Shown here one piece after another: positions 25,503-36,977 of a stretch of 64,000 nucleotides of DNA; the first letter of the stretch is position 1; each line of letters starts with the position of its first letter. A program made the position numbers and the translations under genes. This stretch comes from Tetrahymena elliotti 4EA (Eukaryota > Ciliophora > Oligohymenophorea > Hymenostomatida > Tetrahymenidae): positions 238,189-302,188 of the forward strand of contig JH720364.1 of NCBI GenBank assembly GCA_000231825.2, in the 5' to 3' direction. The notes below the pieces were generated by a model that did no database searches, was not told the origin of the DNA, and saw only the letters and a program-made list of their open reading frames with translations.

Positions 25503-28232
25503 ATGAGTGGAGTAAAAATTTAAAAACATTTACCTTGCCATGATTATCATATGGGTTATTGCTCATTGAGTAAAGCTTAATGTCCTTATAGCCATTAAGG
25601 GAGTTCATGGGGAATTTGCCCTAACAAAATCCACTGTCCTACTCCTCATAAGTTTGTTGATTGCCCTCTTTTTCTTAAAAATTGCTGTCCTAAAGGTGAT
25701 GATTGCTCATATAGGCATAAAGCAAAAGAAGAGAAAAATAAAAGCCAATGTTAGCAAGAAATAGAAAATAATGAAGAAAAGAAAGATGAAATAATCAAAT
25801 AAAATTGTGATCAAGCTTTGTAGAAATATAATCCCTTTGTCAAGGGGTTAACAATGGAGGATTTTAAATCATCTTTAGTAGAGCTAAGCTAAGACTTGAG
25901 AATTTTAAAGCCATTAATTTAAAAGGAAAGGGAATAAGCTAAAAAACAATATTCTTCATGCTCATTAGATTTATGCTTTGTAGTTGATATTAGTGGATCT
26001 ATGACTACTTGGAAGAGCAGAGTTGTATTATATGTAGGAAACACATTGAAATAAATTTATGAACAATTTCCAGCTATAGATTTAAGAATAGGTTTTTCTG
26101 GATATAGAGATATTTTTGATACCAATCAATATGTCACATTCGATTTTACAAGAAATATTGAAGATTTCTAGATGAAATTGAATAGTGTTTCATGTGGGGG
26201 TGGAGGAGGAGATTTGACGTAATTTAATTATTAATTTGATTATATTTTGTTTTAAAGCTATATTCAAAATCTCAAATAAGAATTTATATCAGATTTAATA
26301 AGCAGATTTTTTATGAGAATTTTTAATTTTTTTGTCATAAAATTTAGAGAAGATGTAACTGGTGGCTTAAATAATGCTTTATAATTAGATTGGTGTTCAG
26401 CTGCCAAATAATTGGTGTTTATTGCAGATTATCCATGCCATGGCTCTAAGTATCATAATAAAGTTGCAGATAATTATCCTAATGGATGTCCTAACGGTTT
26501 AAAATTAGAAGATCTAATGACCTAATTTAATTATAAAAGTATTCAATTTACAGTAGTAGAGATAAGTCCTCACACATAAATAATGTTCTAAATTATGAAA
26601 TAATACTATGGACCCAGTTTAGTTGTCAAAAGTTTGATAGAAAAAAATGCAGTAGGAGGAGATAACGCTTCATTTTAGAATATGGTTCATGAATCTGTTA
26701 AGTCTACAGTCACTGCTTCATTATCAAAAAGTGGTTTAAATAATGGTAACTTAATATAACCATAAGGCTAATTCAGCCAGGCAATCAGTGCAATTTTATA
26801 GAATAAAAGATTTAAGAAAGGCTCATCTTGGAGCTTTTCAAAGGACCAATCTTCAAAACTTCCACAAACTTTGGCTGAATTGTAAACAGAATAAGAAGAA
26901 TAAGTATTAGAAGAGGATGAATATGATTCAGATGATAGTGAATATGAAACTAAATTAGAGTAAACTGCATAAAAATGGGTACCATATGCTGTTAAATATA
27001 AATAGTCTAGAATTGAAAGACAAAGAGAGTAAAACTTAGAGAAGCTAAAGAAATCATTTCCTTCTCATTACTTTGATACTGTAGAATAGAACGAGGAAAG
27101 AAATAAGAAAAAAATAAAAGAAAAGACAATTAAAATACTTTACCACAAAGGAATTTTTAATTGGGACAGATTTGAAAATTCTAATGATTATTAAGCAGTT
27201 TGTTATTCTTTTGAATTAGTCAAAAATTATAAAGAAAATCAAGAAATTAATTGGAAAAATCTTGAAATTAAGACTTACTATCTGGGAACTAAAGTCAGAA
27301 TAAGTAATTTAGTTTTTTCAGAAGGTGCTATGAGATACGCTTATCATGCAAAAGATTTATATCTCAATCAAAGAATGGTGGCCAAGCAATACAAAAAACC
27401 TGAGAAATAAACAAAAATAACTGTTGAAGAAATGAAGAGAGATATTATATCTTAAATTGTTTGCAAGTACATTGTTAAAGAATTCAACAGTAAACTTCTC
27501 GAAATAGAAAAAAGTGAAGCACTTATTTTACAGTTTATTGAATGCTACATTTATGAAACTACTTATCCTTACAATACTAATTCCCGCTACTATTTTGAAA
27601 AATTCATTGATGGTACCTATGAAAAATTTAATAATAATGCTGGTTATGTTTCTTAAACCGATAATCCTTACAGTCCCTTAGCTTAAGCACTTTCTCATTT
27701 TTCTTGGTAAATTAGTAGAGGCTACCTTGCAATAGTAGATTTGTAAGGTAATAATGAAGGTATATTAACTGATCCCTAAGTTCATTGTTTAGACTAAGAA
27801 AAATTTGGTGATGGAAATTTGGGTTATGAAGGTATCTTGAGATTCTTTTCAACCCATGAATGTAATGACTACTGTAGAAAGTTATAATTGATCCATCCTT
27901 TTGAATAGAGCTAAATACCATTGAATAATTCTTTCTTCTTAGATTACAAAAATTCTGATTCAAAAAATTTAACTGAGGATGCAGAATCTATGATGAGATA
28001 AATGTGTGATATTTGCTAAATAGCAACCTCTTTTAGTATAAAAGATATTGTTCAGTCTAAAATAAATAATAAAAGATTAGTCTGCAAACATTGCTTGGAA
28101 TAAATAAAACAGACAACATTACAAAAAAAATGTGTCCAATGCACAGGATAAGTAATATTTAGCTCTTATGAATGTATATAATTAAGAAGAGATGCTCCTG
28201 CCCTATGCTAAAAATGTCAATAAAATTAATGA
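25503..28232 (+). CDS. CCCH zinc finger / vWA / alpha-kinase protein, copy 1
   Basis: Two exons, 25503-26218 and 26348-28232, encode 866 residues. The first 85 residues carry Cys/His clusters of CCCH type (CPYSH, CPTPHK, and a C-C-C-H finger ending CSYRH). A von Willebrand factor A domain follows with the metal-binding MIDAS motif DISGSM near residue 163. Acidic Gln/Glu-rich sequence leads to an alpha-kinase (MHCK/EF2K-type) domain from about 545, with TDPQVHCLDQ, the loop GDGNLGYEG near 728 and the structural Zn-binding THECNDYC. The last 75 residues form a C-x2-C-rich domain (MCDIC, CKHCLE, KKCVQC, LCQKC). vWA plus alpha-kinase is the VwkA-type architecture known in Dictyostelium, where it acts in vacuole and myosin regulation; a protein Ser/Thr kinase role is expected here. 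The CCCH domain is an unusual addition. The start is fixed by alignment with copy 2. Confidence 0.92.
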
Positions 28233-28536
28233 TAGTTTTAACATATCAAGAAAATAAATTTCACAATTAATTCTAATAAAAATAAAATTAAAAATTCTTT
28301 AAATAAAAATAATTTAAATATCTAGTTTATAATAAAATACTTTATAATTTATAAATATATTTTCTTTTTTCATCTATATTTTCAATTTCATTTTTCTTTA
28401 AATTACATTCAAGCTCTTATACTTGAAAGTGTTTAAAAAAATTTTAATGATTAACATAATTATTCTTCAAAAACATCAAAATAAATATCTTGTCAAATAT
28501 TTAATTTTTTAGAAATTGATTTTAAATAAAAGTTTC

Positions 28537-28876
28537 ATCAAAATTCTTTTAAATTTACAAAATAATTTTTACTTTTTTGATGTATTACATGATTGATTAA
28601 ACTATATAAAACTTAATGATTTACTTACCTAGTAATATCTGTTAAACTGATTTGATAGTATTTATACTGAAATCTATTAAGGTGTCATTTAGCAAATAGA
28701 TCTAAAATATAGGTTATATCAAAATTCTTTTGGTGTTAGGTATTATCTATTACATGATTTATTAAACTATAAAACTTAATTATCTACTTGTTATGGACCT
28801 AATAATAACTGTTTAATTTATCCATATGGATAATATTTCTACTGAACCTATCTATTCAGGTGTCATTTAGCTTATT
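28537..28876 (+). repeat. Diverged tandem duplication, ~180-bp unit
   Basis: Unit 1 (from 28537) and unit 2 (from 28718) share in order ATCAAAATTCTTTT, ATTACATGATT-ATTAAACTAT, AAAACTTAAT, a CTACTTG/TTACTTA block, TATTT-TACTGAA and a closing GGTGTCATTTAGC (28681 and 28859). Spacing is 178-181 bases. The unit is non-coding and seems tied to the duplication of the kinase genes. Confidence 0.6.
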
Positions 28877-28884
28877 ATTTTATT

Positions 28885-28932
28885 TCTTATGAATATTTAC
28901 AATTAAGAAGAGATATTCCATATTTATGCAGG
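28885..28932 (+). pseudogene. Relic of the alpha-kinase gene 3' end
   Basis: Read in frame, this stretch gives SYEYLQLRRDIPYLC, matching the last Cys-rich segment of the flanking genes (SYECIQLRRDAPALC in copy 1, TYECIQLRRDAPPLC in copy 2). No upstream kinase sequence is attached, so it is the remnant of a third, deleted copy or of an unequal exchange. Confidence 0.65.
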
Positions 28933-29223
28933 ATTTAAATTTATGATTTCATATAGAAACAAACATAATTAAAAATTTATTTTGTAAGAAAATATTTCAA
29001 AAATGTTAATAAAAATTATTTTTAATAATTAATTCAGACAAATATGGAAATAATTAACTAAATTTTTAAATTGTAAAATAATTTAACTAGTTTCATCTAA
29101 AATATCTTCTATTATATTTATCTTTAATTTATTAAAGTTAACTTTCTGTAAAGTGTCTATTGGCTAGAATAAATTATTGACAAAAATAGACTTATGAGAG
29201 TTTCAGCATCTCCATCTTTGGAA

Positions 29224-29238
29224 TTAAAGCGTCTAATA
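29224..29238 (+). promoter_or_regulatory. 15-mer shared by the 5' flanks of both alpha-kinase genes (copy 2)
   Basis: Identical to the word at 25331-25345 and placed 169 bases before the start codon of the second alpha-kinase gene. The surrounding flank is otherwise much diverged. Confidence 0.4.
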
Positions 29239-29392
29239 ATTACTTATATTAAAATTCTTTCACTTTTAACAACACATATTCTAAAATATTATAAATTCTT
29301 TTGGCAGATTAATAATCAAATCCATTGTTAATAAAAAAAAGATAAAAAATAAATAACTTAAACAAAATTTAAATTAATTAGAATTAATTTTA

Positions 29393-32125
29393 ATGAGTAG
29401 TTTAAATATACAAAAACATTTACCATGTCATGATTATCACATGGACAAATGTCCTTTACCAAAGTCTAAATGCCCCTATAGTCATAATGGGTAGTCTTGG
29501 GGAATATGTCCTAACAAAAATTATTGCCCCACTCCTCATAAGTTTGTAGATTGTCCTCTTTACTTGAAAAATTAATGTCCTAAAAAAGATGATGAATGTT
29601 CTTTTAGACATAAGAAAGAAGGAGAAAATGAATAAGAAATATAAGATAAAGTTAAGCAAGTTAATTAGGATAGAGCTTCTTCAGATTAAATTCAATTAGA
29701 ATAAGGTCATAATGAAGTTTCTACTCATAAGAAGCCTATAATAAAAGGGATGACATTAGAAGATTTTAAATCTTCTTTAGTAGAATTAAATCAAGATTTA
29801 AAAATAATTATGCCAATTATTTAATCAGAGAAAGATTAATCCAAGAGATTTAACACCTCTTGTTCATTAGATTTATGTTTTATTGTTGATATAACTGGGT
29901 CTATGAGTCCATGGATGAATTAAGTTGTTCAATATGTAGGAAATACTTTAAATACAATCTATGAAGATTTTCCTGCTATTAATGTCCGAGTCTCCTTTTC
30001 AGGTTATAGAGATCATTGCGATCATATAAAATATGTTACTTATAATTTTACTAGGAATGTTAACTAATTCAAGGAATAAATTGCTTGCGTAAAATGCCTT
30101 GGTGGTGGTGATACTCCGTAATAAATATTTTTTTATTTTTTTATCAATTTCTTCTGAATATATTATACTCATCTTATTGATTAGCTAGCAATTGTATGGC
30201 TTTGTTTTATTTTAATAAAGTATTTATCGTTTTTTTATTATAAAAGAGAAGATGTGACTGGTGGTTTATTTAATGCTTTAAGTTTTGATTGGGGCTCTTC
30301 AGCTTAGCAAGTAGTTTTTATTGCAGACAGTCCTGCTCATGGTGTTAAGTATCATGATAATTTAGGAGATGATTATCCTAACGGTTGTCCTAATGGAAGA
30401 AAAATAGAAGATCTTATGTTTTAGTTTAGTCAAAGAAGGATAGATTTTACTGTAGTAGAGATTAGCAGCACTACAAGAAAAATGTTTAATATTATGTCTT
30501 AATCTTATGGATAAGGATTAGTTATTAAGAATTTACAATCAGGAACTGCAATTTAAGGAACAAAATCTTCCTTTTCAGAAGTTATGCATGAATAAATTAA
30601 ATCTACAGTAACTGCTTCTTTGTCAAAGAGTGGAATAGGCACTGGTCCTGCAGTTTAAGTCTCAGGTAAATCTGGAAAAGCTTTTAAAGCAATTATGGAA
30701 AGCAAAAAATTCAAAAAAAATTTCTCTTGGAGTAAGTCTAAGGAAAAATCTTCTAAAATGGGATAAACTATAATGCAGGAATAAATAGAATAATAATAGG
30801 TATTAGAAGAAGAAGAATATGATTCTGACGATAGTGATTATGATACTAAGTTAGAATAAACAGCTTAGAAGTAGAGAAAGTAGGCTATTTAAGAAAAATC
30901 TATTCGTATTCAAAAAGAAAGAGAAGAATAATTAGAAAAATTAAAATAAAGTTTCCCTTCTCATTATTTTGAAACAGTGGAAGAATACTAATAAAGAAAT
31001 AAAAAAAAATAAAAAGAAAAAATTCAGAAGGTGCTTTATATGACTGGAGATATTAACTGGAATAATTTTGAAAATTCTAATGATTATTAAGCAGTTTGCT
31101 ATTCTTTTGAATTAGTTAAAAATTACAAGGGAAATCAAGAAATCAATTGGAAGAATCTTGAAATTAAGACATACTATTTAGGAACTAAAGTCAGAATAAG
31201 CAATTTAGTATTTTCTGAAGGTGCTATGAGATATGCTTATCACGCAAAAGATTTATATCTCAATCAAAGAATGGTTGCCAAGCAATACAAAAAACCTGAA
31301 AAGAAAAATAAAATATCTATTGAAGAAATGAAGAGAGATATTATTTCTTAAATTGTTTGCAAGTATATTGTCAAAGAATTCAACAGTAAACTTGTTGAAA
31401 TTGAAAAAAGTGAAGCTCTTATCTTATAGTTTATTGATTGTTATATTTATGAAACATCATATCCATTCAATGCAAGTCCTCGTTATTATTTTGAAAAGTT
31501 TATTGATGGTACATATGAAAAATTTAATAATAATGCTGGTTATGTTTCTTAAACCGATAATATTTATAGTCCTTTAGCCTAAGCACTTTCTCATTTTTCT
31601 TGGTAAATTAGTAAAGGTTATCTTGCAATAGTAGATTTGCAAGGTAATAGTGAAGGTATTTTAACTGATCCTTAAGTACATTGTTTAGACTAAGAAAAGT
31701 TTGGTGATGGAAATTTAGGTTATGAAGGTATCTTGAGATTCTTTTCAACTCATGAATGTAATGACTACTGTAGGAAGTTATAATTGATCCATCCTTTTGA
31801 ATAGAGTCAAATCCCAGTTAATAATTCTTTCTTCTTAGATAGAGGATCAGATTAGAAAAATACAGAAGAAGAATCCCAAGCTTTGATGAGCCAATTATGT
31901 GATATCTGCTAAAGTGCTAGCTCTTTTAGTATAAAATAAATTTTAGAAGCCAAAAAGAATAATACAAGATTAATCTGCTCTAGCTGTGTTGAATAAATAA
32001 AAAAGACTACATTCGAAAAAAAATGTGTTCGTTGCCCAGAATTATTGTAGTTTAGCACATATGAATGCATACAATTAAGAAGAGATGCTCCTCCTTTATG
32101 TAATTCTTGCTAAACCAAGCAATGA
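29393..32125 (+). CDS. CCCH zinc finger / vWA / alpha-kinase protein, copy 2
   Basis: Exons 29393-30117 and 30247-32125 encode 867 residues collinear with copy 1. The CCCH region (KCPYSH, CPTPHK, C-C-C-H ending CSFRH) is at residues 8-85. The vWA MIDAS reads DITGSM near 165, with Thr in place of the first Ser. The alpha-kinase domain has TDPQVHCLDQ, GDGNLGYEG near 728 and THECNDYC. The C-terminal Cys-rich domain (LCDIC, CSSCVE, KKCVRC, LCNSC) is complete. The intron lies at the same codon phase as in copy 1 and is the same length (129 nt), though its sequence is unrelated by eye. Conservation is highest in the kinase domain, lower in the acidic linker, as expected for two active paralogues. 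Same proposed role as copy 1: a Ser/Thr protein kinase of the MHCK/VwkA class. Confidence 0.92.
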
Positions 32126-32618
32126 ATTAATTTCCTAAAAAAAAAAATTTTAATTTATTCCAAAAATATATTAAACCTTTAAAAATAAATTTGTAATTTA
32201 AAATTCCTAAATCTTAAATATAAAAATGTTTGCGTAAATTATTATTTCTAATAAATTTATAATCTATCTCTACAATTGTATCTTTATTTTAATGATACAT
32301 TTGTATAATATTTTATTTAAAAATATAAACCAACTATACCCCAGTGAAAAAAATCTAAAATGAAAAAAATAAATCAAAAGACCAAGTTTTTGTTTGCTTC
32401 TGTTGGGGTGACTTAAAAATTCGAGTTTGTATTGTTCTCTCTATTGTAGTAAGGATGAAGCAGAAAAAAATTTATAATAAATAATATTAAAGAATAAATA
32501 ATAAGGAAAAGAAAAGGAAAGAAGAGAGAAAGAGTTTGACTTGTTAGAAAGTTGATTAGAAAGCAAAAGTATTTAAAAGTAAATAGAACTTAAATAAATT
32601 AGAGTTTTTACATAAAAG
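32126..32618. other. Spacer upstream of the AMMECR1 gene
   Basis: About 490 bases. Nucleotides 32330-32460 are less AT-rich than usual and may be 5' UTR. No gene was recognised. Confidence 0.5.
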
Positions 32619-33206
32619 ATGGATCAACAGAATAACTAAATTTAAGCCACAAAGGAGCATTGCAGGTATTGCTTCGATGTTTTAAAAGCTGCTCTAACCA
32701 ATTAGCCTATTCCTCCATTTCCATCTCATTTAGCTAAGTATAAGTGCCCCCTTTTTGTTACATGGCATATTGATGGTGATGATTTGAGAGGATGCATAGG
32801 TACATTTTAGCATGAAAATATTGAAAAGATACTCCCTTAATATGCTATGATTAGTGCTTTTAAAGACTCTAGATTCAGCCCAATTACTTTAAGTGAATTA
32901 CCTCGTTTGAATGTTTCTGTGAGCCTTTTAGTTAATTTTTAGGAAAACAAGAAATCTTTTGATTGGGTTATCGGTAAACATGGTATTATAATTGATTTTT
33001 AGCACAACGGACATACAGGAAATGCAACCTTTTTACCTGAAGTAGCATCCGATCAAACATGGGATTAGCGCACAACATTAGAACACCTTATTAAAAAAGC
33101 AGGATATAGAGGAAAAGATCTTGATATAGTTATACATAAAATCAAATTGACTACTTATGAATCTTCAAAATCTAGTTTAGATTACTCTGAATATATCAAT
33201 ATGTGA
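32619..33206 (+). CDS. AMMECR1 domain protein
   Basis: Single exon of 195 residues ending at TGA 33204. Family hallmarks are in order: PLFVTWH, the near-invariant LRGCIGTF near residues 49-56, [44 protein letters not shown], the AGYRGK segment and a Tyr-rich C-terminal SEYI. The length equals that of a lone AMMECR1 domain. AMMECR1 is conserved from archaea to humans (mutated in a human X-linked syndrome), and its molecular activity is not firmly known. A short Gln-rich leader precedes the domain. The start is the only ATG before the domain. Confidence 0.95.
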
Positions 33207-35395
33207 AAGTAAAAAAATCAAAAACAAAAAATCAAATAATACAGTATTATATATATATTTTTTAACTTTTTTTTAAAAACAAATCTAATAATATCAACTA
33301 AAAAACTCAAAAAACAAGCTAGTTATCAAATGTGGTAAAATTTATGAATTTAAAACAAGCAACCATACTATTCAAACTAAATTTTCTAATTAATAGTAGT
33401 ATATAATAATTAACATGTTAGATTGATAAACAAGTAGAATTTATAATTTAGCAAAGCTAGGATATAAAACTTTTAAATAAAACTATAAGTTATAAGAGTG
33501 CCAAAAAGCACATTTAAACATGTTTATAAATATATCAGTTTAAAGGATCTTGCAAAGGCAAATTTAGTTAATATGAAAATTGCAAAAAAAGTTAAATAAT
33601 ATTTAATGCATAAAAAATTTTAACCACATATATACAGGTATGAATTTCTGTTATATCTATTATAGTTAGACAAATTATAAATTACTTTTTGTATCCATAC
33701 ATTTAAATTTTTATTAATTTCAATTAAAATCAAATTAATATTTTCTTTCTAGATTTGATAAGTAAATTAAAATAGAAGAAGAATATTCATTTTTAGAAAT
33801 ATATAATTTATTTTTCTCATTTTCTTTTTCATTAAGTTTAATAAGAGATTGATACAAAACTGAATAAAATGAAAATTAACATATTAGTCATTGTAAATTT
33901 GTACATTAACTTATTAAGTTAAGCATAGCACTAAATTTTCTTCTTCATAATAAAATTTTAAGCTTATTTGTGAATTTAAAGAACTTAAAAAAGTAAAGCT
34001 GCATAATAATCAATTATTAACTAATTCAATTAAATTTTTAATTGGTTACCTAAATTAATTAGATTACTTTGTATGGATGGATGGAGGATATTATAATAAA
34101 TTTTGTGTCTTTGAGCTTCTAAATCAAATGGGTGGCAGATATAAAAACAATTAATAAATAAATAATTAAAAAATAATAATTCGATTTCGCTTTTGTCGAA
34201 GTATTTCAATTTTAACAAAATTAAAAATATTATTTTTAAGTTGATTTATTAATTTCAATTCAATTTAAATTATTCAATTTTTTGTAGATAAACTCATACC
34301 AATATTAAATAATTTCAAAGACACAAAAAGGATTAATTTTTCAGTTATTTTAAATACTTATTTAAAAGTAAACTGATTATAATTTATTATTCCTCTAACT
34401 CACTCTACTCATTTTAAGACTTCTTTAATTCAATCCTCAAATTTGTTCATTTTTAAATCTATTTATGAAATAAATTGCCATTTATATAAATATCAAATCA
34501 TTTGTAACTTAACTTAACTACATAAAACAGCTTCAACCAAATTAAAGAATCCTGAAAACATATTTTTTTAAAAAAAATGTCTAAGTTTTTAAAAATGTCA
34601 AGGAAAATAATAATCAAATATTAAGAGAAAAAAAATTAGCAGAAAAATATTTCAAAGCTATCATTTGCTTCTCTTGATATATTATAAATGCTTTACATTT
34701 TCAAGTATAGACTATTAGAATCTGAAAAATTTTTCTATTGTAATATAAAAATTATTAAGATTTATGTGAAGCAGTAATAGATTGATCAGCAAAATCATTT
34801 GGCAAAGAATAAAAATTATTTTGTTTTTAAGATTAATGAATTTTAAGTTCGCTGTATTTAAATAAAGGTTCATTAAATAGATTTATCTTGTTAGACTTTG
34901 GTAATAATGAAAATAAAAGTAAGTTATTTCAATGTTTTGCATTTGATGGATTCATATTTGATTAACTAAAAATTACAAGCATGAAAAGTAAAATTAATTA
35001 GTATTTTTCATTCAAAAAATAAAAATGAAATCTAGAAATCCCAATCAATTTAAATAAATAAGTAAGAAAAGACTATGAAAACGAATATGTAAAATTTTTT
35101 AATTTGTTTTATTATAAATGAACTCTAATAATTCTTAGCTTGAAAGCCAATGAATGAGTCTACTACTGATTAATTAATTTGAAAAAAGACTTTATAATTT
35201 AAAAAAAGAAATAATAATATTTAAAAAAATACATTTGCTAGTTGATTGATTTCAATTTAATCAAAAACAAAGCAAAATTTTACAGTCTAATAATTCTATT
35301 GCTAAATAAGTAATTGTAGTTCACCCAAACCTTTATAAAGGAAGCACAAAAACAAGCTATTTCAAAAAAATTATAAAGAAAATCCTCTTTAATAA
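33207..35395. other. Long AT-rich spacer
   Basis: About 2.2 kb. A slightly GC-richer patch at 34070-34220 can be read on the minus strand as a short TGA-free frame, but composition looks non-coding and no domain is visible. Otherwise only A/T tracts. Confidence 0.5.
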
Positions 35396-35755
35396 ATGTC
35401 TACTATTTCCTTCTAAATCCTGGTTCAATTTACTACAAACTCTTAAGAAATTCTGCAACTTTTACTAGGACTTTACTTAGTTCTAACTAATCTTGCTTGC
35501 TTTATTTTCTTAGGCTTAGATAAAGTCTACTCAATGAAAAATAAAAGAAGAATATAGGAAAAAACTCTCTTGGCTTTCATTAAATATGGTGGATACTGTG
35601 GTGGTTATATTGCTATGAATTTATTCAACCACAAAAAAAACAAAAAAACCTTTTAATATCATGCTACTAGCTTAAAAAGTTTATTCTCAAATATAACATT
35701 AATTATCCTTTACTACATCTCAATTAATTTCTCAAAGTTGGAAGCTATTTTCTGA
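35396..35755 (+). CDS. DUF1294 small membrane protein
   Basis: Single exon, 119 residues. A hydrophobic first helix (LLLGLYLVLTNLACFIFLG) is followed by the DUF1294 signature: GLDK, then RRIQEKTLL, then YGGYCGGYIAMNLF and the closing HKKNKKTFQ motif (family consensus HKTxKxxF). A second hydrophobic segment ends the protein. DUF1294 proteins are common small inner-membrane proteins of bacteria; they are rare in eukaryotes in my recollection, and function is unknown. The Gln codons are TAA/TAG, so the gene is fully adapted to the ciliate code. Confidence 0.88.
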
Positions 35756-36977
35756 GCTGCTGGCGGAATGATTGAAATAAATATTAAATAAACTTAATGC
35801 AAATGAATTACTATTTACTTACTTATTTATTCACTTACTGAATTTACTACTACTACTCAATTTGTAATTTACTTCATATTTACTAAATACTTTGAATTAA
35901 TTTAAGTGTTTTGTGTAATAACAAACACTCCAAAGTAGAAATAATGTAAATAATATGTATGCCCTATCCTATATATAAAAAAACAGTACTTTAAACTTTT
36001 TAACTGAATTCTTAGATTTTTAAACAAAACACTCTATTTCTTCTAAAAATTTTTTTTTTTCAATTTTCAATTCTAAATATTTAAATATTTCAATTAATTA
36101 TTTTTCTAAAACAGTTATTTCTAAAATTGATAATACAAACGAATTTTAAAGTTAGTCCTACCAACTTCTAGTAATTTACTATTTAAGAGAGTATAAAAAT
36201 TTTTCTACCTATAAAATATAACTCAATAGCCTTTTAATCAAATCACGGTCTGGTTGACTGAATTACTAGTTAACTAATCTAAATTCTATTATTACTATAT
36301 CAAAGATTTAAATTTTATTAATTAAAAACAAATTAATTTCTAATAGATATTATAAATCACAAATTTTAAATCCATTTATCAATATTGATAAACAAATTAT
36401 TTTTTGCGTTTTCAATTTATTTGCTTTTTGAATTTTAAAAAGGAATAATTATCTTCATTCTTTCGTTTTTAATATTGTTTGATTTCATCAATATTTAATT
36501 TTTTATAAACCAAATGAGACAGGTATTCTGTAGTAAGGCTGAGCAAAACAAAAAAAATATATAGTAAATTATAAATAACTAGCATTAAATAATAACAGTT
36601 AAAGTAAATAACTAATAAATGAAAAATATAATTTTTAAAAAAAATAGTACTTTTAATTGACAAGAAAAAATAATTTTTTTTTTTAGGATTTGAAATAATT
36701 TGATTAAAATTAATTTATTTTGTAAAAAAAGTAAAATTTATTAGTGAAATAAGATTTAAAATTAATCAAATAAACTGTAAATTAATAAAGTTAAAATAAC
36801 CTATTCCAATCATAAACATTCAAGTAACAAACATTCTTCAACATTAGTTCTATTAAAATTTTATTTTTAGTTATTAGATTAACTTATTAACTAACTAATT
36901 AATTATTAATTAATTGACTGATTATTTAAGCTTCTTGATCATTCAGACAGTCAGTTATTTGTCAAGTTGATCAAGTA
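35756..36977. other. Spacer between convergent genes
   Basis: About 1.2 kb between the DUF1294 gene and the 3' end of the large E2-E1 gene. Near 36900-36975 there are overlapping copies of TGACTG/CAGTCA and TGATCA words that could fold into small hairpins in the 3' UTR. No gene was recognised. Confidence 0.5.

Larger units (their letters stand above)
28233..29392. other. Spacer between the tandem alpha-kinase genes, with decayed duplication debris
   Basis: About 1.16 kb. It holds two diverged copies of a roughly 180-bp unit (28537-28876), a short stretch matching the 3' coding end of the flanking genes (28885-28932), and a 15-mer at 29224 common to both 5' flanks. It is not a functional gene. 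Confidence 0.65.

Noticed and set aside
28885..28932. Possible alternative terminal exon for alpha-kinase copy 1
   Set aside because: Copy 1 already has a full C-terminal Cys-rich domain and TGA at 28230; the piece repeats the same residues in a degraded form.
34030..34218. Minus-strand TGA-free frame in a slightly GC-richer patch
   Set aside because: It has no ATG in a sensible place and no domain or splice support, and in a code with only TGA as stop such open frames are common by chance.
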